From NCBI RefSeq assembly GCF_900142375.1, contig NZ_FRAR01000008.1, forward strand, positions 62,001-126,000: 64,000 bases of DNA. Direction: 5' to 3'. The notes under the pieces were generated by a model. The model was given only the letters and a program-made list of their open reading frames with translations. It did not search any database and was not told where the DNA came from. This document shows positions 44,326 to 53,920 of the stretch, in pieces (the first letter of the stretch is position 1; every line of letters starts with the position of its first letter). Position numbers and translations under genes: made by a program. The stretch comes from Desulforamulus aeronauticus DSM 10349. Lineage in GTDB: Bacteria; Bacillota; Desulfotomaculia; Desulfotomaculales; Desulfotomaculaceae.

Positions 44326-46481
44326 GCATCCTTTCCCTCTGCTTCCTCTTTAATAGTTCAAAGCGAGCATCATTATCAGTTTTCATTTTATCCTTATTTG
44401 AAATCGACTTATTTTTTGAAGGTTCGTTCTTGCCTAATTCAAATGCCTCTTTTTCTCGATTAATTTCCTTTTCAACCTGACGATTCTTTTGAATACCTTT
44501 CACCTTGCTGGAATTACTTACAGTATTGCTACTTACCATTTTTGTCATATCTTCTGCCTGTCTAACAATACTCTCTATGTCAGATTTTAAATCGGACTCG
44601 GATTGGAGGTTAATGTAGGCTGATTTCTGTTCCTCAAGTTTCTCGTATTCCATAAGATATTTTATCTCATCAAGAGTCTTTTCAAAGTAGCGACTTTGAG
44701 AATCAAGTAGGTAGCATTTTTCATAAAATGTTTGATCCTCTGTATCTCGGATGTATATTGAATTTAAATTTCTTGGGTCGTAGGAAATATCTACTTTCCA
44801 TGTCTTCCTTCTTGCTCTGTCAAACCACATCTCTCTAATGGCTTTATCACAACTATAGTGTAATTTTTTATAAATAATTCCTTTATGAGTAACCCGGGCA
44901 GTATCCTTTGGCATTAGGCTTAGTTTAACAATGTCCTCCGGGTAATATCTTAAGGAACCTGAACGATTGGCAATACCCCATTTCCATAGTTCCACTGGTA
45001 CTGGCTTAACTTCGTCAGCAACCATCATTTCATCCCTCGAATATGTTGTTAAAAAATGTTTAGTATTATGGTAAATAATGCACTTAATTATTATTTGGGT
45101 AAATTGATATATGTCTAACTTTGCATCCAGCCGATAGTCTCTTACCCCTCTTTCCCGGAAGTCCTTATCCACATACCCTGGCAGGAAGGGCTTTACTCTC
45201 TGTTGAATGACCCGAAAATGTTGCTCTACTATTCCTTTCCAATCAGCGCGATATGGTGGTGCATATTTAATCTGTATATTTAGAGTATTAGCAAAGGATT
45301 CCGCGTTCTTTCCTATCATCTCACCTCTATCTGCTACTATCATTTGTGGAACATGACAGCAGGGCCAGTCACTTTCTCTGATGTCAATCTCATATTCTTT
45401 ACAAAATTTAACTTTGTCAGAAGAAGCATTTATCAACGCCATCATGGCACCTAACCACGAAGGTTCCTTCCAAGCCAACATACAACCCCGTTATTAATCG
45501 ACTAGAGACATCTATAAGTACGTAAACTACCGGTCGGCCAATAATCCAGTCCCGATTATACCTTGAAACTAGATATACATCGCAAACTGTTGCATCTATC
45601 TGGAAAACTGAGCCTGGGCCGATTAAACCTCCCATGGAACTTCCTAGAACCGGTCTATGCTCAAGTTCATATTTCTTTGAGCTCTTTCTAGCTATAGTTT
45701 CTTTCTTGATATCTTGTTCCTTTTCGTGCCAATATTTGAATTGAGTAAGTGTTGGTAACTGGCTAGCTGGCTTTAACAGTGGTTTTTCAACACCGTTCAC
45801 ATACCTTACATCATCGACATAAAATTCCCTGATCATCTGTTTATATGTCTCTACTAGGGTATTTTCTTTTCCTGTGTGGTAATATCTATTTATGGCTATA
45901 CGGAAGATCTTTTTAGTCTCCTCATCTACATTTACTCCCTCACCAATAAATGGAGCGTTTTTCCTAGGCCTACCTCTCTTCTTTTCACCAGCTTTTTTAG
46001 GTTTACCACGTCCTCCCGACTTGTCGTAATCGGGCAGCAATGCATTCTTATTTTTTCCCCTCTGCCAATACCTTCTTAGATATTTATAAATAGTTTTTTC
46101 TGTTACACTGAATTCCCTAGCTACTTTCTTTACTAACGGCCCCCGGAGTTCTCTTCGATAGATTTTGGGTTCATTTTCTACTAACGAACCTATAACAGAC
46201 CATGCCTTATTACGGATTTCCCTATCTTTTTCGTTTAGGTCATCCTCACTGGCTAGTTTTATCGTAGGATCAGCAGTAAGCTTTGTTGCTATACCATTCT
46301 CAAGAGAATCTAATATTTCCGATATTGTTTTTATTCTAGGAAACCCAGTTTCACTTTGAATATCAATTAAGTACGCAATTACATTACCTTCGTCAATCCA
46401 GAGTATTCTTTCCACGATATTGCTACCGTCATCGTCATCTCCCCATTTGATTAGCTCATTTACTGCAAGAATGGAATTCAA
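44294..46481 (-). CDS. tnsB: TnsB DDE transposase, single frameshift
   Basis: Two frames join near 45,464: the first reads to ITGLYVGLEG, and the second continues PSWLGAMMALINA. An extra base in a GGAACC context explains the break. The merged ~725-residue protein has N-terminal DNA-binding domains (VTEKTIYKYLRRYWQRG), then the RNase-H catalytic residues: Asp in FQIDATVCDVYL, Asp in IVADRGEM and Glu in WKGIVEQHF. A basic C-terminal tail probably contacts TnsC. The TTG start at 46481 overlaps the tnsA stop. Without ribosomal frameshifting or read error the transposase is inactive. Confidence 0.85.
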
Positions 46482-47308
46482 GATGTCATCACCCCATATT
46501 GAGGATTAACAATTACCTCTTCCACTACAATTTGACCTATCTTAAGCTCCTTACTCATATCAACAATAATTTGCTTTTGAGCAATAAGATGTTTAAGTAC
46601 ATAAAGCGAAGTTCCCTTTTCTAATTTCATTTGATGGTCAAGTTCTCTTAAAATCTCATGGGTCGGTTTTATTCGCTCACTCAAACGTTCCTTAAGAACT
46701 GCCGTGACATATGTTAACTCTTGTATATCTGACCTGCAAGTCGATACTAATTGGTGAGCATCATGTAGCCATTCCACATTTTTGACCATAGTCAAAGGAA
46801 TTTCTTTTTCAGTAACAATACCCCAGTTAATATTCCTTGCTGCCCAGTACCGCCGTTCAATCTCAAATTTTTCGATTACTCTTCTCTTATCTAACTCAGT
46901 TGATGGTTTTACTGTCCTTGCGATATTTACTTTATTACCATTTGACAATACCGTTATTAAAAAATCAGTTGTTGACACAATTGGAAACCCTGTTTCCCGA
47001 TCTGTTGGATACTTAATTCCCAGTTCTTCAGAAATTTTTTCTGTCTCCGAAAAATCCAGCAATGGGTACTGTTCCCTTATATCTATAACAACATCGGACC
47101 ACTCTAACAAATAGAAATACTGCAATTCAAGCTGTGACATAAAGTGATGTAGTCGATTACTCTTCCATCCAGGTGCCTTAGTAGACCAACCTTTGGAAGG
47201 AAAGTCTTGTACTTTTATCCAAGGCTTATAATTTTTACCCTCACCTTGTCCACGCCCCTCTCTTAGATACCTTTTGTATCGTTGCTCATCCCAGGTATAT
47301 TTTGCCAT
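46478..47308 (-). CDS. tnsA: TnsA endonuclease
   Basis: 276 residues from ATG 47308, which has AAGGTGG upstream. The N-terminal restriction-like (PD-(D/E)xK) domain is seen in SQLELQYFYLLEWSDVVIDIREQYPL (Glu), STTDFLI (Asp) and ARTVKPS (Lys). The C-terminal winged-helix domain (WAARNINWGIVTEKEIP) contacts TnsB/TnsC in Tn7. TnsA cuts the 5' ends of the element, allowing cut-and-paste movement. It is the first gene of the tns operon. About 120 nt separate it from the HEPN-like gene, where GTACAAT and GTGACATTTTT motifs occur but no clear transposon end. Confidence 0.88.
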   Translation of the reverse strand: MAKYTWDEQRYKRYLREGRGQGEGKNYKPWIKVQDFPSKGWSTKAPGWKSNRLHHFMSQLELQYFYLLEWSDVVIDIREQYPLLDFSETEKISEELGIKYPTDRETGFPIVSTTDFLITVLSNGNKVNIARTVKPSTELDKRRVIEKFEIERRYWAARNINWGIVTEKEIPLTMVKNVEWLHDAHQLVSTCRSDIQELTYVTAVLKERLSERIKPTHEILRELDHQMKLEKGTSLYVLKHLIAQKQIIVDMSKELKIGQIVVEEVIVNPQYGVMTS

Positions 47309-47469
47309 AAAAAATGCCACCTTTTGGTTATTTACAATATAATAACCCAAAACGTGACATTTTTAACGATTTATTGTTTTTATTGTACGGTTTTTATATA
47401 TAAACTGAGGTATTAGAATTTGTAGATTTTTACTTGGATTTTACAGTCTATTACATCAAATTATCCAGT

Positions 47470-48321
47470 CTAAAAATTATCTGAAGTTAATACTATCTTA
47501 TCCAGTAATTGGTTGATTTTTCCCAAAACAATTTCGAGTTGACGAAGAGTACCTTTATCAACACTTTTCAAATGACCATGAAAAACTAAATTCCTCATCT
47601 GACCTATTTTAAGTAACATGTTATGTAGATCGGCAGTAATCACTTGGTTATAAAGTAACTCATTAATCATATCTCTATATCCTGGAAACCTTACTTTGGA
47701 CTTAACCAAAATTTTTCTTGATTCAAGTAGACTTCTAATAGAGTTCTCTAGGTCTACAAACTTTGTAAAAAAGATTTCGGGTGCAACAACTTCACCTGTA
47801 GTTTCAAAACCTTTCTCTTCAATTAATTTCTTAGCAGTTTTGCTGTATTTGTTCGGGTCAATTATTGAAATTACAAACCATATTCCAGTTACAATAGCGA
47901 TAAGATTTAATAAACTTGTGATAACTATCAAATCATGTTTGAGATTAAAATTTATACCACTTAATAATACCATTGCTAAACTAAATATAATGGCTAAGCC
48001 GGTTATAGTAGATAGAGTTTTAATCCTAAAGTAATATTGATTTTTTAAGTCTAAATGGATTTCTTCTAGACTTTCGTCCTTTTGTTGGAGATTATCCATA
48101 ATTGAGTTAACTAAGGAGTAACCAGTTACTAAAAAAGCCACAAATGCTGCGATTGTTTGAGCAGAGGAGCTAAATAACCAATAAAATGTTTCCTTATCAT
48201 CTAAGAATCTTTTAGTAAATATCGATACATAATGAACTAGAAATAATAAATTTAATACAATAAGCACTAAAATTATAAATTTGGTAATTTTGTTGTCGTA
48301 GATTTTGATAATCCAGTTCAA
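47470..48321 (-). CDS. Membrane protein with R-x4-H HEPN-like C terminus
   Basis: 283 residues. Four hydrophobic segments (about 13-34, 46-71, 100-120 and 131-153) are followed by a ~125-residue cytosolic helical domain ending with QMRNLVFHGH. Arg243-x4-His248 is the RNase motif of HEPN toxins, and its place at the end of a helical bundle fits that fold. Membrane-anchored HEPN proteins occur in several phage-defence loci. It lies downstream of a reverse transcriptase gene on the same strand with a 156-nt gap. It may be the effector of that pair; the link is contextual. Confidence 0.5.
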   Translation of the reverse strand: MNWIIKIYDNKITKFIILVLIVLNLLFLVHYVSIFTKRFLDDKETFYWLFSSSAQTIAAFVAFLVTGYSLVNSIMDNLQQKDESLEEIHLDLKNQYYFRIKTLSTITGLAIIFSLAMVLLSGINFNLKHDLIVITSLLNLIAIVTGIWFVISIIDPNKYSKTAKKLIEEKGFETTGEVVAPEIFFTKFVDLENSIRSLLESRKILVKSKVRFPGYRDMINELLYNQVITADLHNMLLKIGQMRNLVFHGHLKSVDKGTLRQLEIVLGKINQLLDKIVLTSDNF

Positions 48322-48477
48322 TTAGAATCACCTCAACTTCTTTAAAACTATGCTAATTTTTCCTAGTATTGTTTCTCATACATATTACCAAATTATACAT
48401 TAGGTGATTAACTATATAGCTTATCCAATTTATATATTCAACTTAATTTTTAAGATTACGTTTCCTTTACCTCAATC

Positions 48478-49947
48478 TCAAATGCTATATTTTGAAGCGA
48501 TATTACATAACACGTTCATAGTTGGGCTTGCTTTACCGGCATACTTATAAATCTGATTTCGCTTTGCCTTTTCTAATTTACTTAATCCGACAATGGCAGA
48601 GGTAGCTTGAATCCCACTTGGGAAATTCTTTAGGTAGGTATCCTTTAGTTCAAACAAACCATATTCGTTTTCAGTAATCTCAAGAATTGCTGATTTCACA
48701 ATAGTTGTAGCTGAGGGGTGGTTAAAGATTCTTAGTAATATTTCCGCACTTTGTCCATCAAACTTATATAAATCTATAATCATCCGTGTAATCCAAAACA
48801 ACTCATATTCCTGGATAAACTTTGTTTTAAGTTTATTGGTAATTGATTCCCAAATTTGCCCTTCGTCCCTAATTTCATTCACAAGTTGATATAAGTTTTT
48901 TATCAATCCGGGGTATTTTGTTAAAACTAAGTCTGATAAACGATTTGCCTGATATTCATCTTCTTTTAGCAACGAGAGCGCAAGCTCTACATCCTCCTCA
49001 GTAACATTTTTTTCTTGAATTAACCATACTAGATATTCAACTTCATCAGGATTAAGCTCTATTGTTACTTGATCTTCTTGAGCTTCTTCATCATAGTTCT
49101 TAATTTTTTCTCTTTTCTTAAGAAGAGATTTTTTTATATTATCTAGTTTTCTTTCTTCGAAGTCTGAGGCACGGGAACCAAATTTAGTTTTATCTGTATT
49201 TAGGCTCAGGGCATACTTACCTATTATGATTTGAATTCTTATAATGTCTTGTTCTAACGTTTTTTTGCTATTTGAAAAAAGAAATATATCATCAAGGAAT
49301 CTAATAATTGCAGGACTCCATAATTCTCGCGATTCCTCAATAAATTTTAAGAAGAAATTTCCAACTACTTTTGCCGGATATACTCCTTGAGGAAAACAGT
49401 TTATACTCCTACCCCCATTACCCTCTCTTAAAAACTGTCCAAACTGTATTGATTCTTGCTGTGAAACGCTATTAGACACAAAACTTACAACATCATGGTG
49501 ATAAAAACTATTAAAACAATTTGCTATATCTACTTTTGCAAAATATTTATATTGCTTTTTTAACTCATATTTTCTTCCTCTAAATGAATGATATTGTTTA
49601 TAGGAACTTATCGTAGTTGATCCCTTGAAGCCATAACCAAAGTTAAAACGCAGTGCCTTAGAATCAGTAGACAGTTGAAAAAAAGATGAATTTCTAAGTA
49701 CAAAATCGTAGAAATAAAATGTACCTAAAGGATCAAGTTGTAATGACTTTCTTACATGCAAACTGTCTTTTAAAGCATAAACTGAAGGGAACGGTAGAAA
49801 TGAGGCTTCAGCGTTATTTTGATTAAATACCTTGTTGTAAATAAAATTTCTCAGTTCCTTTTCTCCATGCTCAATATAAAAAAGGTTCGTACGTAATGGA
49901 AATAATCCCTTCATATTATCTTCTTTTACAAAACCCATTAAATCCAA
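48478..49947 (-). CDS. Defence-type reverse transcriptase (UG/Abi-like), not an intron RT
   Basis: 489 residues from TTG 49947, 9 nt after GGAGG. RT motifs are present: motif A FAKVDIANCFNSFY (Asp140), motif B CFPQGVYPAKVVGNFFLKF, motif C IIRFLDDIFLF (Asp219-Asp220) and LSLNTDKTKFG. The C-terminal ~220 residues are helical repeats without a maturase, endonuclease or retron signature. The LPFPSVYALKDSLHVRKSLQLDP region precedes the fingers. Such stand-alone RTs (DRT and Abi groups) act in phage defence. The exact group is not identified. It is the gene nearest the right transposon end. Confidence 0.7.
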   Translation of the reverse strand: MDLMGFVKEDNMKGLFPLRTNLFYIEHGEKELRNFIYNKVFNQNNAEASFLPFPSVYALKDSLHVRKSLQLDPLGTFYFYDFVLRNSSFFQLSTDSKALRFNFGYGFKGSTTISSYKQYHSFRGRKYELKKQYKYFAKVDIANCFNSFYHHDVVSFVSNSVSQQESIQFGQFLREGNGGRSINCFPQGVYPAKVVGNFFLKFIEESRELWSPAIIRFLDDIFLFSNSKKTLEQDIIRIQIIIGKYALSLNTDKTKFGSRASDFEERKLDNIKKSLLKKREKIKNYDEEAQEDQVTIELNPDEVEYLVWLIQEKNVTEEDVELALSLLKEDEYQANRLSDLVLTKYPGLIKNLYQLVNEIRDEGQIWESITNKLKTKFIQEYELFWITRMIIDLYKFDGQSAEILLRIFNHPSATTIVKSAILEITENEYGLFELKDTYLKNFPSGIQATSAIVGLSKLEKAKRNQIYKYAGKASPTMNVLCNIASKYSI

Positions 49948-50094
49948 AATAATTATCCTCCGCTAAAGCAATTATAACTAACATTAAAGACAATATTGGA
50001 CATATATCCAGAATATCACTTACATTATATTAAATAAATCTTATTCTTCTTACTTAATCAACTTCCTTTAACTTATTAAATAATTTCAAAATAA

Positions 50095-50130
50095 AAACAC
50101 ACCACCTTTAATTTTCAGGTTGGTGTGTTT
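50095..50130 (-). terminator. Terminator downstream of glmS, inside the transposon
   Basis: AAACACACCA and TGGTGTGTTT pair (10 bp), followed on the minus strand by TTTTTATTTT. It lies 128 nt after the glmS stop and inside the right end, so the element itself appears to supply the terminator for glmS. The 49948-50094 stretch shows no gene. Confidence 0.75.
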
Positions 50131-50199
50131 GAGTTTTTGTTAATAAGGTGAATATCATTTTTAATTAATATATATTTTTAATATTTTTTGTATATCTTT

Positions 50200-50233
50200 T
50201 TTATATATTGTACATCATTTTTATTTCTCAACA
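50200..50233 (-). repeat. Transposon right end
   Basis: Read on the minus strand the end starts TGTTGA at 50233 and has TGTACAA at position 20, the same layout as the left end (TGTTGA, then TGTTCAA at position 20). It is 25 nt from the glmS stop codon. The stretch inside it (50140-50200) is very AT-rich, with repeated ATATAC/TATATA motifs. Confidence 0.65.
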
Positions 50234-50235
50234 AA

Positions 50236-50240
50236 ACAGA
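50236..50240. repeat. Probable target-site duplication, right copy (ACAGA)
   Basis: It matches ACAGA at 17844-17848 but is two bases away from the TGTTGA terminus, so it is either an imperfect duplication or chance. Confidence 0.35.
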
Positions 50241-50258
50241 CAAAACTTACCCCTTCCC

Positions 50259-52088
50259 CTACTCCACCGTCACACTTTTCGCCAAATTCCTCGGCTTATC
50301 TACATCACAACCACGGTATACAGAGATATAGTACGCCAGTAGTTGCAGCGGGATTACGGTGATAATGGGTGCCAGGACTTGGTGGGTCTTGGGAATGTAG
50401 ATGACTTGGTCTGCTACTTTTTCTACTTCGGTATGGCCCTCCATAGCCAGGGCGATGACGGAGGCGTCTCTGGCCTTTACTTCTTTGATGTTGCTAACCA
50501 TTTTTTCAAACAGACTTTGCTGGGTGGCTAGCGCGATCACTGGGATGTTTTCCACGATTAGTGCCAAGGTGCCGTGTTTCAACTCACCGGCAGCGTAGGC
50601 TTCGGCGTGGATGTAGGAAATTTCTTTTAGTTTTAAGGAACCTTCCAGGGCTACGGCGTAGTCTAGACCGCGGCCGATGAAGAAGGCATCTTCGTGTTTG
50701 CAATATTTTTCAGCAAAGTCCTTAATCGGCTGTTCGCCGTCCAGCACTTCCTGAGCTTTGCTATAGATGGCTTTGAGTTCATTTAAAATCTCTTTGATAT
50801 TACCGGCAGCCAGGGTGTTGCGTTCCTGGGCCAGGTAGAGGGCCAGCAGGTAAATGGCCACCAGTTGGGTGGTGTAAGCCTTGGTAGAGGCCACGGAAAT
50901 TTCCGGGCCGGCCCAGGTATAGATGATATCATCTGCTTCCCGGGCTACTGAGCTGGCAATTACGTTGGTAATGGCCACCACTCTGGCCCCGCGGCGGCGG
51001 GCCTCCCGAAGAGCGGCCAGGGTATCGGCGGTTTCACCGGACTGGCTAACTACCACCACCAGGGTTTCTTCATCAATGAGAGGGTCCCGGTAGCGGAACT
51101 CGGAGGCGATATCCACTTCCACCGGAATGCGAACCAGTTGTTCGATAATGTATTTACCTACCAAACCGGCATGATAAGCCGTGCCGCAAGCGGTAATAAC
51201 GATACGCTTAATGTTTTGAATTTCTTTGGTAGTCATTTTAATTTCATCTAAAATGACTTTATCTCCGGCATGGGAGATACGACCTTTTAGAGTATCCCGA
51301 ATGGCTCTGGGCTGTTCGTGGATTTCCTTGAGCATGAAATGGTCATAGCCGCCCTTTTCGGCTTCTTCGGCATCCCAGGTAACTTCGAAGATTTCTTTTT
51401 GTACCACTTTGCCGGTAACATCCCGGATAATCACTTCGTCTGCCTTTAGCTCCACCACATCCCCATCATTCAGGAGATAGCACTGGCGGGTATGCTTAAG
51501 AAGAGCCGGAATATCCGAAGCCAGCAGGTTTTCGCCTTGGCCCAGACCCACCACCATCGGCATATCCTGGCGAACTGCTACGATACGTCCGGGCTGATCT
51601 ACGGAAATGGTCATAATGGCATAGGAGCCTTCCAGGTGGGAAACGGTTTTTTGCACTGCTTCAATAAGATCCCCTTTGTAGAAGTGCTCAACCAAATGGG
51701 GAATTACTTCGGTATCGGTTTCGGATTTAAAGATATGGCCCATGGAGCTCAGCCATTCTCTCAGCTGCAGGTAGTTCTCGATAATACCGTTATGAACCAC
51801 GGCAATTTTGCCGTCGTTGGATGTATGCGGGTGAGCGTTGACATCACTGGGGCGACCATGGGTAGCCCAGCGGGTATGGCCGATGCCGATGGTGGCATCC
51901 AATTCCCGGCCTGTGAGGGCCTTTTCCAACTCGGCCAGCCTACCTCTCTTTTTCTCAACCTTTAAGCCATCCCTATCCAAAACTGCCACACCGGATGAAT
52001 CGTATCCTCTATATTCAAGTTTCTTTAAACCATCAACAATAATGGGTGTTGCGGGCTTGCTGCCCACGTAGCCGACGACGCCGCACAT
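50259..52088 (-). CDS. glmS: Glutamine-fructose-6-phosphate aminotransferase (GlmS)
   Basis: 609 residues, standard length. Cys2 (MCGVVGYVG) is the glutaminase nucleophile; LEYRGYDSSGVA and GHTRWATHGRP follow. Two SIS domains contain CGTAYHAGLVG, VVVSQSGETADTLAA and the C-terminal DKPRNLAKSVTVE. It makes glucosamine-6-phosphate for cell-wall UDP-GlcNAc. It is preceded by a glmS ribozyme and by AAGGAGG at the start codon. It is the last gene of the cdaA-cdaR-glmM-glmS cluster. Its 3' end is the target site of TnsD, and the Tn7-like element lies directly downstream. Confidence 0.97.
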   Translation of the reverse strand: MCGVVGYVGSKPATPIIVDGLKKLEYRGYDSSGVAVLDRDGLKVEKKRGRLAELEKALTGRELDATIGIGHTRWATHGRPSDVNAHPHTSNDGKIAVVHNGIIENYLQLREWLSSMGHIFKSETDTEVIPHLVEHFYKGDLIEAVQKTVSHLEGSYAIMTISVDQPGRIVAVRQDMPMVVGLGQGENLLASDIPALLKHTRQCYLLNDGDVVELKADEVIIRDVTGKVVQKEIFEVTWDAEEAEKGGYDHFMLKEIHEQPRAIRDTLKGRISHAGDKVILDEIKMTTKEIQNIKRIVITACGTAYHAGLVGKYIIEQLVRIPVEVDIASEFRYRDPLIDEETLVVVVSQSGETADTLAALREARRRGARVVAITNVIASSVAREADDIIYTWAGPEISVASTKAYTTQLVAIYLLALYLAQERNTLAAGNIKEILNELKAIYSKAQEVLDGEQPIKDFAEKYCKHEDAFFIGRGLDYAVALEGSLKLKEISYIHAEAYAAGELKHGTLALIVENIPVIALATQQSLFEKMVSNIKEVKARDASVIALAMEGHTEVEKVADQVIYIPKTHQVLAPIITVIPLQLLAYYISVYRGCDVDKPRNLAKSVTVE

Positions 52089-52120
52089 ATAGGTCGACCT
52101 CCTTATTCATAAAAATAGTC

Positions 52121-52150
52121 ATGCCGTGACCTTTACCGGCCACGGCTTCT
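52121..52150 (-). other. Hairpin between the ribozyme and glmS
   Basis: GCCGTG and CACGGC pair with a 12-nt loop and are followed by TATTTTTAT on the minus strand. It is a possible weak attenuator or a structure stabilising the processed glmS mRNA. Confidence 0.4.
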
Positions 52151-52194
52151 TTTAGTGTTTAAGTTACCCGAAAAAGGCAATAGTATACCTTAGC

Positions 52195-52357
52195 GTTAAC
52201 ATTAACCAAATGTCGCCTGGTTAGTTACCTGCAGTTTTTGTACCCAGGGTTACCTCTTGGGTTTTATGCTGCGTTATCGGCCGTAACTGGGCCGGAGGGC
52301 ATCCGCCGAATCTTCGATACTCCCTCTCCTCGTCAACCCCATCGGGGTTCTGGCGCT
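52195..52357 (-). ncRNA. glmS ribozyme (glucosamine-6-phosphate-activated)
   Basis: On the minus strand the leader contains AGCGCCAGAAC, GTTGACGAGGA, GGGAGTATCGAAGATTCGGC and GGATGCCCTCCGG in the order of the glmS ribozyme core. Cleavage would fall between A52357 and G52356. It lies about 110 nt upstream of the glmS start codon. The known mechanism is self-cleavage on binding glucosamine-6-phosphate, which destabilises the glmS message. The 3' limit is approximate. Confidence 0.93.
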
Positions 52358-52449
52358 TCTAGTATATTTAGTTGTACGAACCGCTCTTTGGTAGGCATCA
52401 CCTCCCTTGCCAGCTTTCAGACTATATTATTCTATGACGTGGGCAACGG

Positions 52450-53784
52450 TTAAATGTTGCCCACGATGTCTGACATTTTTTCCACAATGGTTTGTAATTC
52501 TGCCATATCTTTGCCCTCTACCATGATGCGCACCAAGGGTTCGGTGCCAGAGGGGCGTACTAAAATGCGTCCTTTGCCGGCTAAGTCCCTTTCGAAGCGA
52601 CGAATGGCTTCGGACATAATAGGACTGTTCATCACCGCAGTTTTATCTTTTACTTGCACGTTTTTAAGAATTTGCGGGTATCTTTCCATTTGGCCGGCTA
52701 GTTTGGCTAGGGATTTGCCGGTTTCCTTGATCACTGCCAGCACTTGCAATGCTGTAATTATACCATCACCGGTGGTATTGTGGGCAAGAAAAATAATATG
52801 GCCAGATTGTTCGCCGCCAAAACGGGCGCCGGTTTCCAGTAATTTTTCCAACACATAGCGGTCGCCTACTTTGGTTTCCACTACATTGATATCACTGCTT
52901 TCCAGTGCCTTATAGAGACCTAAGTTACTCATAACGGTAACAACGGTAGTATTTTTTCTTAGTAGACCTTTGCTTTTGAGGTGTTTGGCACAAAGGACCA
53001 TAATTTGATCGCCATCTACCAAATTACCCTGCTCATCCACTGCCAACACCCGATCGGCATCTCCATCATGGGCCAAGCCTAAATCTGCACCCTGTTTTAC
53101 TACTTCTTCCATCAGGACTTCCGGATGAGTTGAGCCACAGCCGGCGTTAATGTTCACACCGTCTGGCCGGTGGAAAAGGGGAATTACCTCCGCACCCAGC
53201 TCAGTCAGTACCCGGGGTGACACTTGATAGGCTGCCCCATTGGCACAGTCCACCACAATTTTAAGTCCCTTAAGATCGGTCGTGATGGTGCTTTTAGCAA
53301 ACTCCACATACTGGTCTAGGGCATCTTCCACATAGTAAACTCTGCCCAATTCTCCGCCCGTGGGTTTGGGAATATCCGGCTCTTCCTGCAAAGCCAGTTT
53401 TTCAATTTTGCCTTCTAGTTCATCGGGCAACTTGTAACCACTGGGGCCAAAAAATTTGATACCGTTATCCTGCACCGGGTTATGGGAGGCAGAAATAACG
53501 ACCCCCGCCCCGGATTTCGTTTTTCTTGTGAGATAAGCAATGGCCGGTGTGGGTAAGACACCTACTTTGTAAACATCCACTCCCACAGAACAAATTCCCG
53601 CCACCAAGGCGGCTTCTAACATGTCACCAGAAATTCGGGTGTCTCTGCCAATAATGATTTTCTTCGGGTGTCCTTGCTGCGTGAGTACATAGGCGCCAGC
53701 CCGCCCCAATTTAAAGGCGAGTTCAGCGGTAAGTTCAGTATTCGCTACCCCGCGCACACCGTCGGTGCCGAATAGTTTTGCCAT
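52450..53784 (-). CDS. glmM: Phosphoglucosamine mutase (GlmM)
   Basis: 444 residues. The phosphoserine loop [20 protein letters not shown], the metal site [13 protein letters not shown], the sugar-binding loop [10 protein letters not shown] and the phosphate-binding loop [15 protein letters not shown] are all present. It converts glucosamine-6-phosphate to glucosamine-1-phosphate. It lies between cdaR and the glmS ribozyme. Association with cdaA is conserved in Gram-positives, where GlmM binds and restrains CdaA. Confidence 0.96.
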   Translation of the reverse strand: MAKLFGTDGVRGVANTELTAELAFKLGRAGAYVLTQQGHPKKIIIGRDTRISGDMLEAALVAGICSVGVDVYKVGVLPTPAIAYLTRKTKSGAGVVISASHNPVQDNGIKFFGPSGYKLPDELEGKIEKLALQEEPDIPKPTGGELGRVYYVEDALDQYVEFAKSTITTDLKGLKIVVDCANGAAYQVSPRVLTELGAEVIPLFHRPDGVNINAGCGSTHPEVLMEEVVKQGADLGLAHDGDADRVLAVDEQGNLVDGDQIMVLCAKHLKSKGLLRKNTTVVTVMSNLGLYKALESSDINVVETKVGDRYVLEKLLETGARFGGEQSGHIIFLAHNTTGDGIITALQVLAVIKETGKSLAKLAGQMERYPQILKNVQVKDKTAVMNSPIMSEAIRRFERDLAGKGRILVRPSGTEPLVRIMVEGKDMAELQTIVEKMSDIVGNI

Positions 53785-53920
53785 TATATGTCCTTTTCCC
53801 CCTTGTTCCGAGGAATTTTAACCAAATTAAAGCTATTATAGCTCCCCCCGTTTGGGCTGTCAATTTCAATCATAGTATGAACCAATCCTAGGCTGCGTCA
53901 GTTGTCCAATTTTGGTAATT

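Larger units (their letters stand above)
17849..50233 (-). mobile_element. Tn7-like transposon at attTn7 of glmS, with defence cargo
   Basis: The right terminus (50233) lies 25 nt downstream of the glmS stop codon, the position used by TnsD-directed Tn7. Left and right ends read inwards as TGTTGA, an A-rich spacer, then TGTnCAA at position 20 of each end, matching TnsB-bound inverted ends. The element carries tnsABCD and a tnsE-like gene in one minus-strand operon next to the right end. The cargo includes a Pycsar-like operon, an ABC-3C-type operon, IetAS and a reverse transcriptase/HEPN-like pair. tnsB and tnsE are frameshifted, so it may no longer move on its own. An internal second left end at 25,810 suggests two related elements were merged. 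The boundaries are my inference from end sequences. Confidence 0.65.

Noticed and set aside
48478-49947. Reverse transcriptase as part of a group II intron or retron
   Set aside because: There is no maturase or HNH domain, no intron domain V-like sequence around it, and no msr/msd-like inverted repeat recognised. The DD motif context differs from intron RTs.
52238-52453. A short plus-strand frame upstream of glmS
   Set aside because: It is the antisense of the glmS ribozyme and has no coding features.
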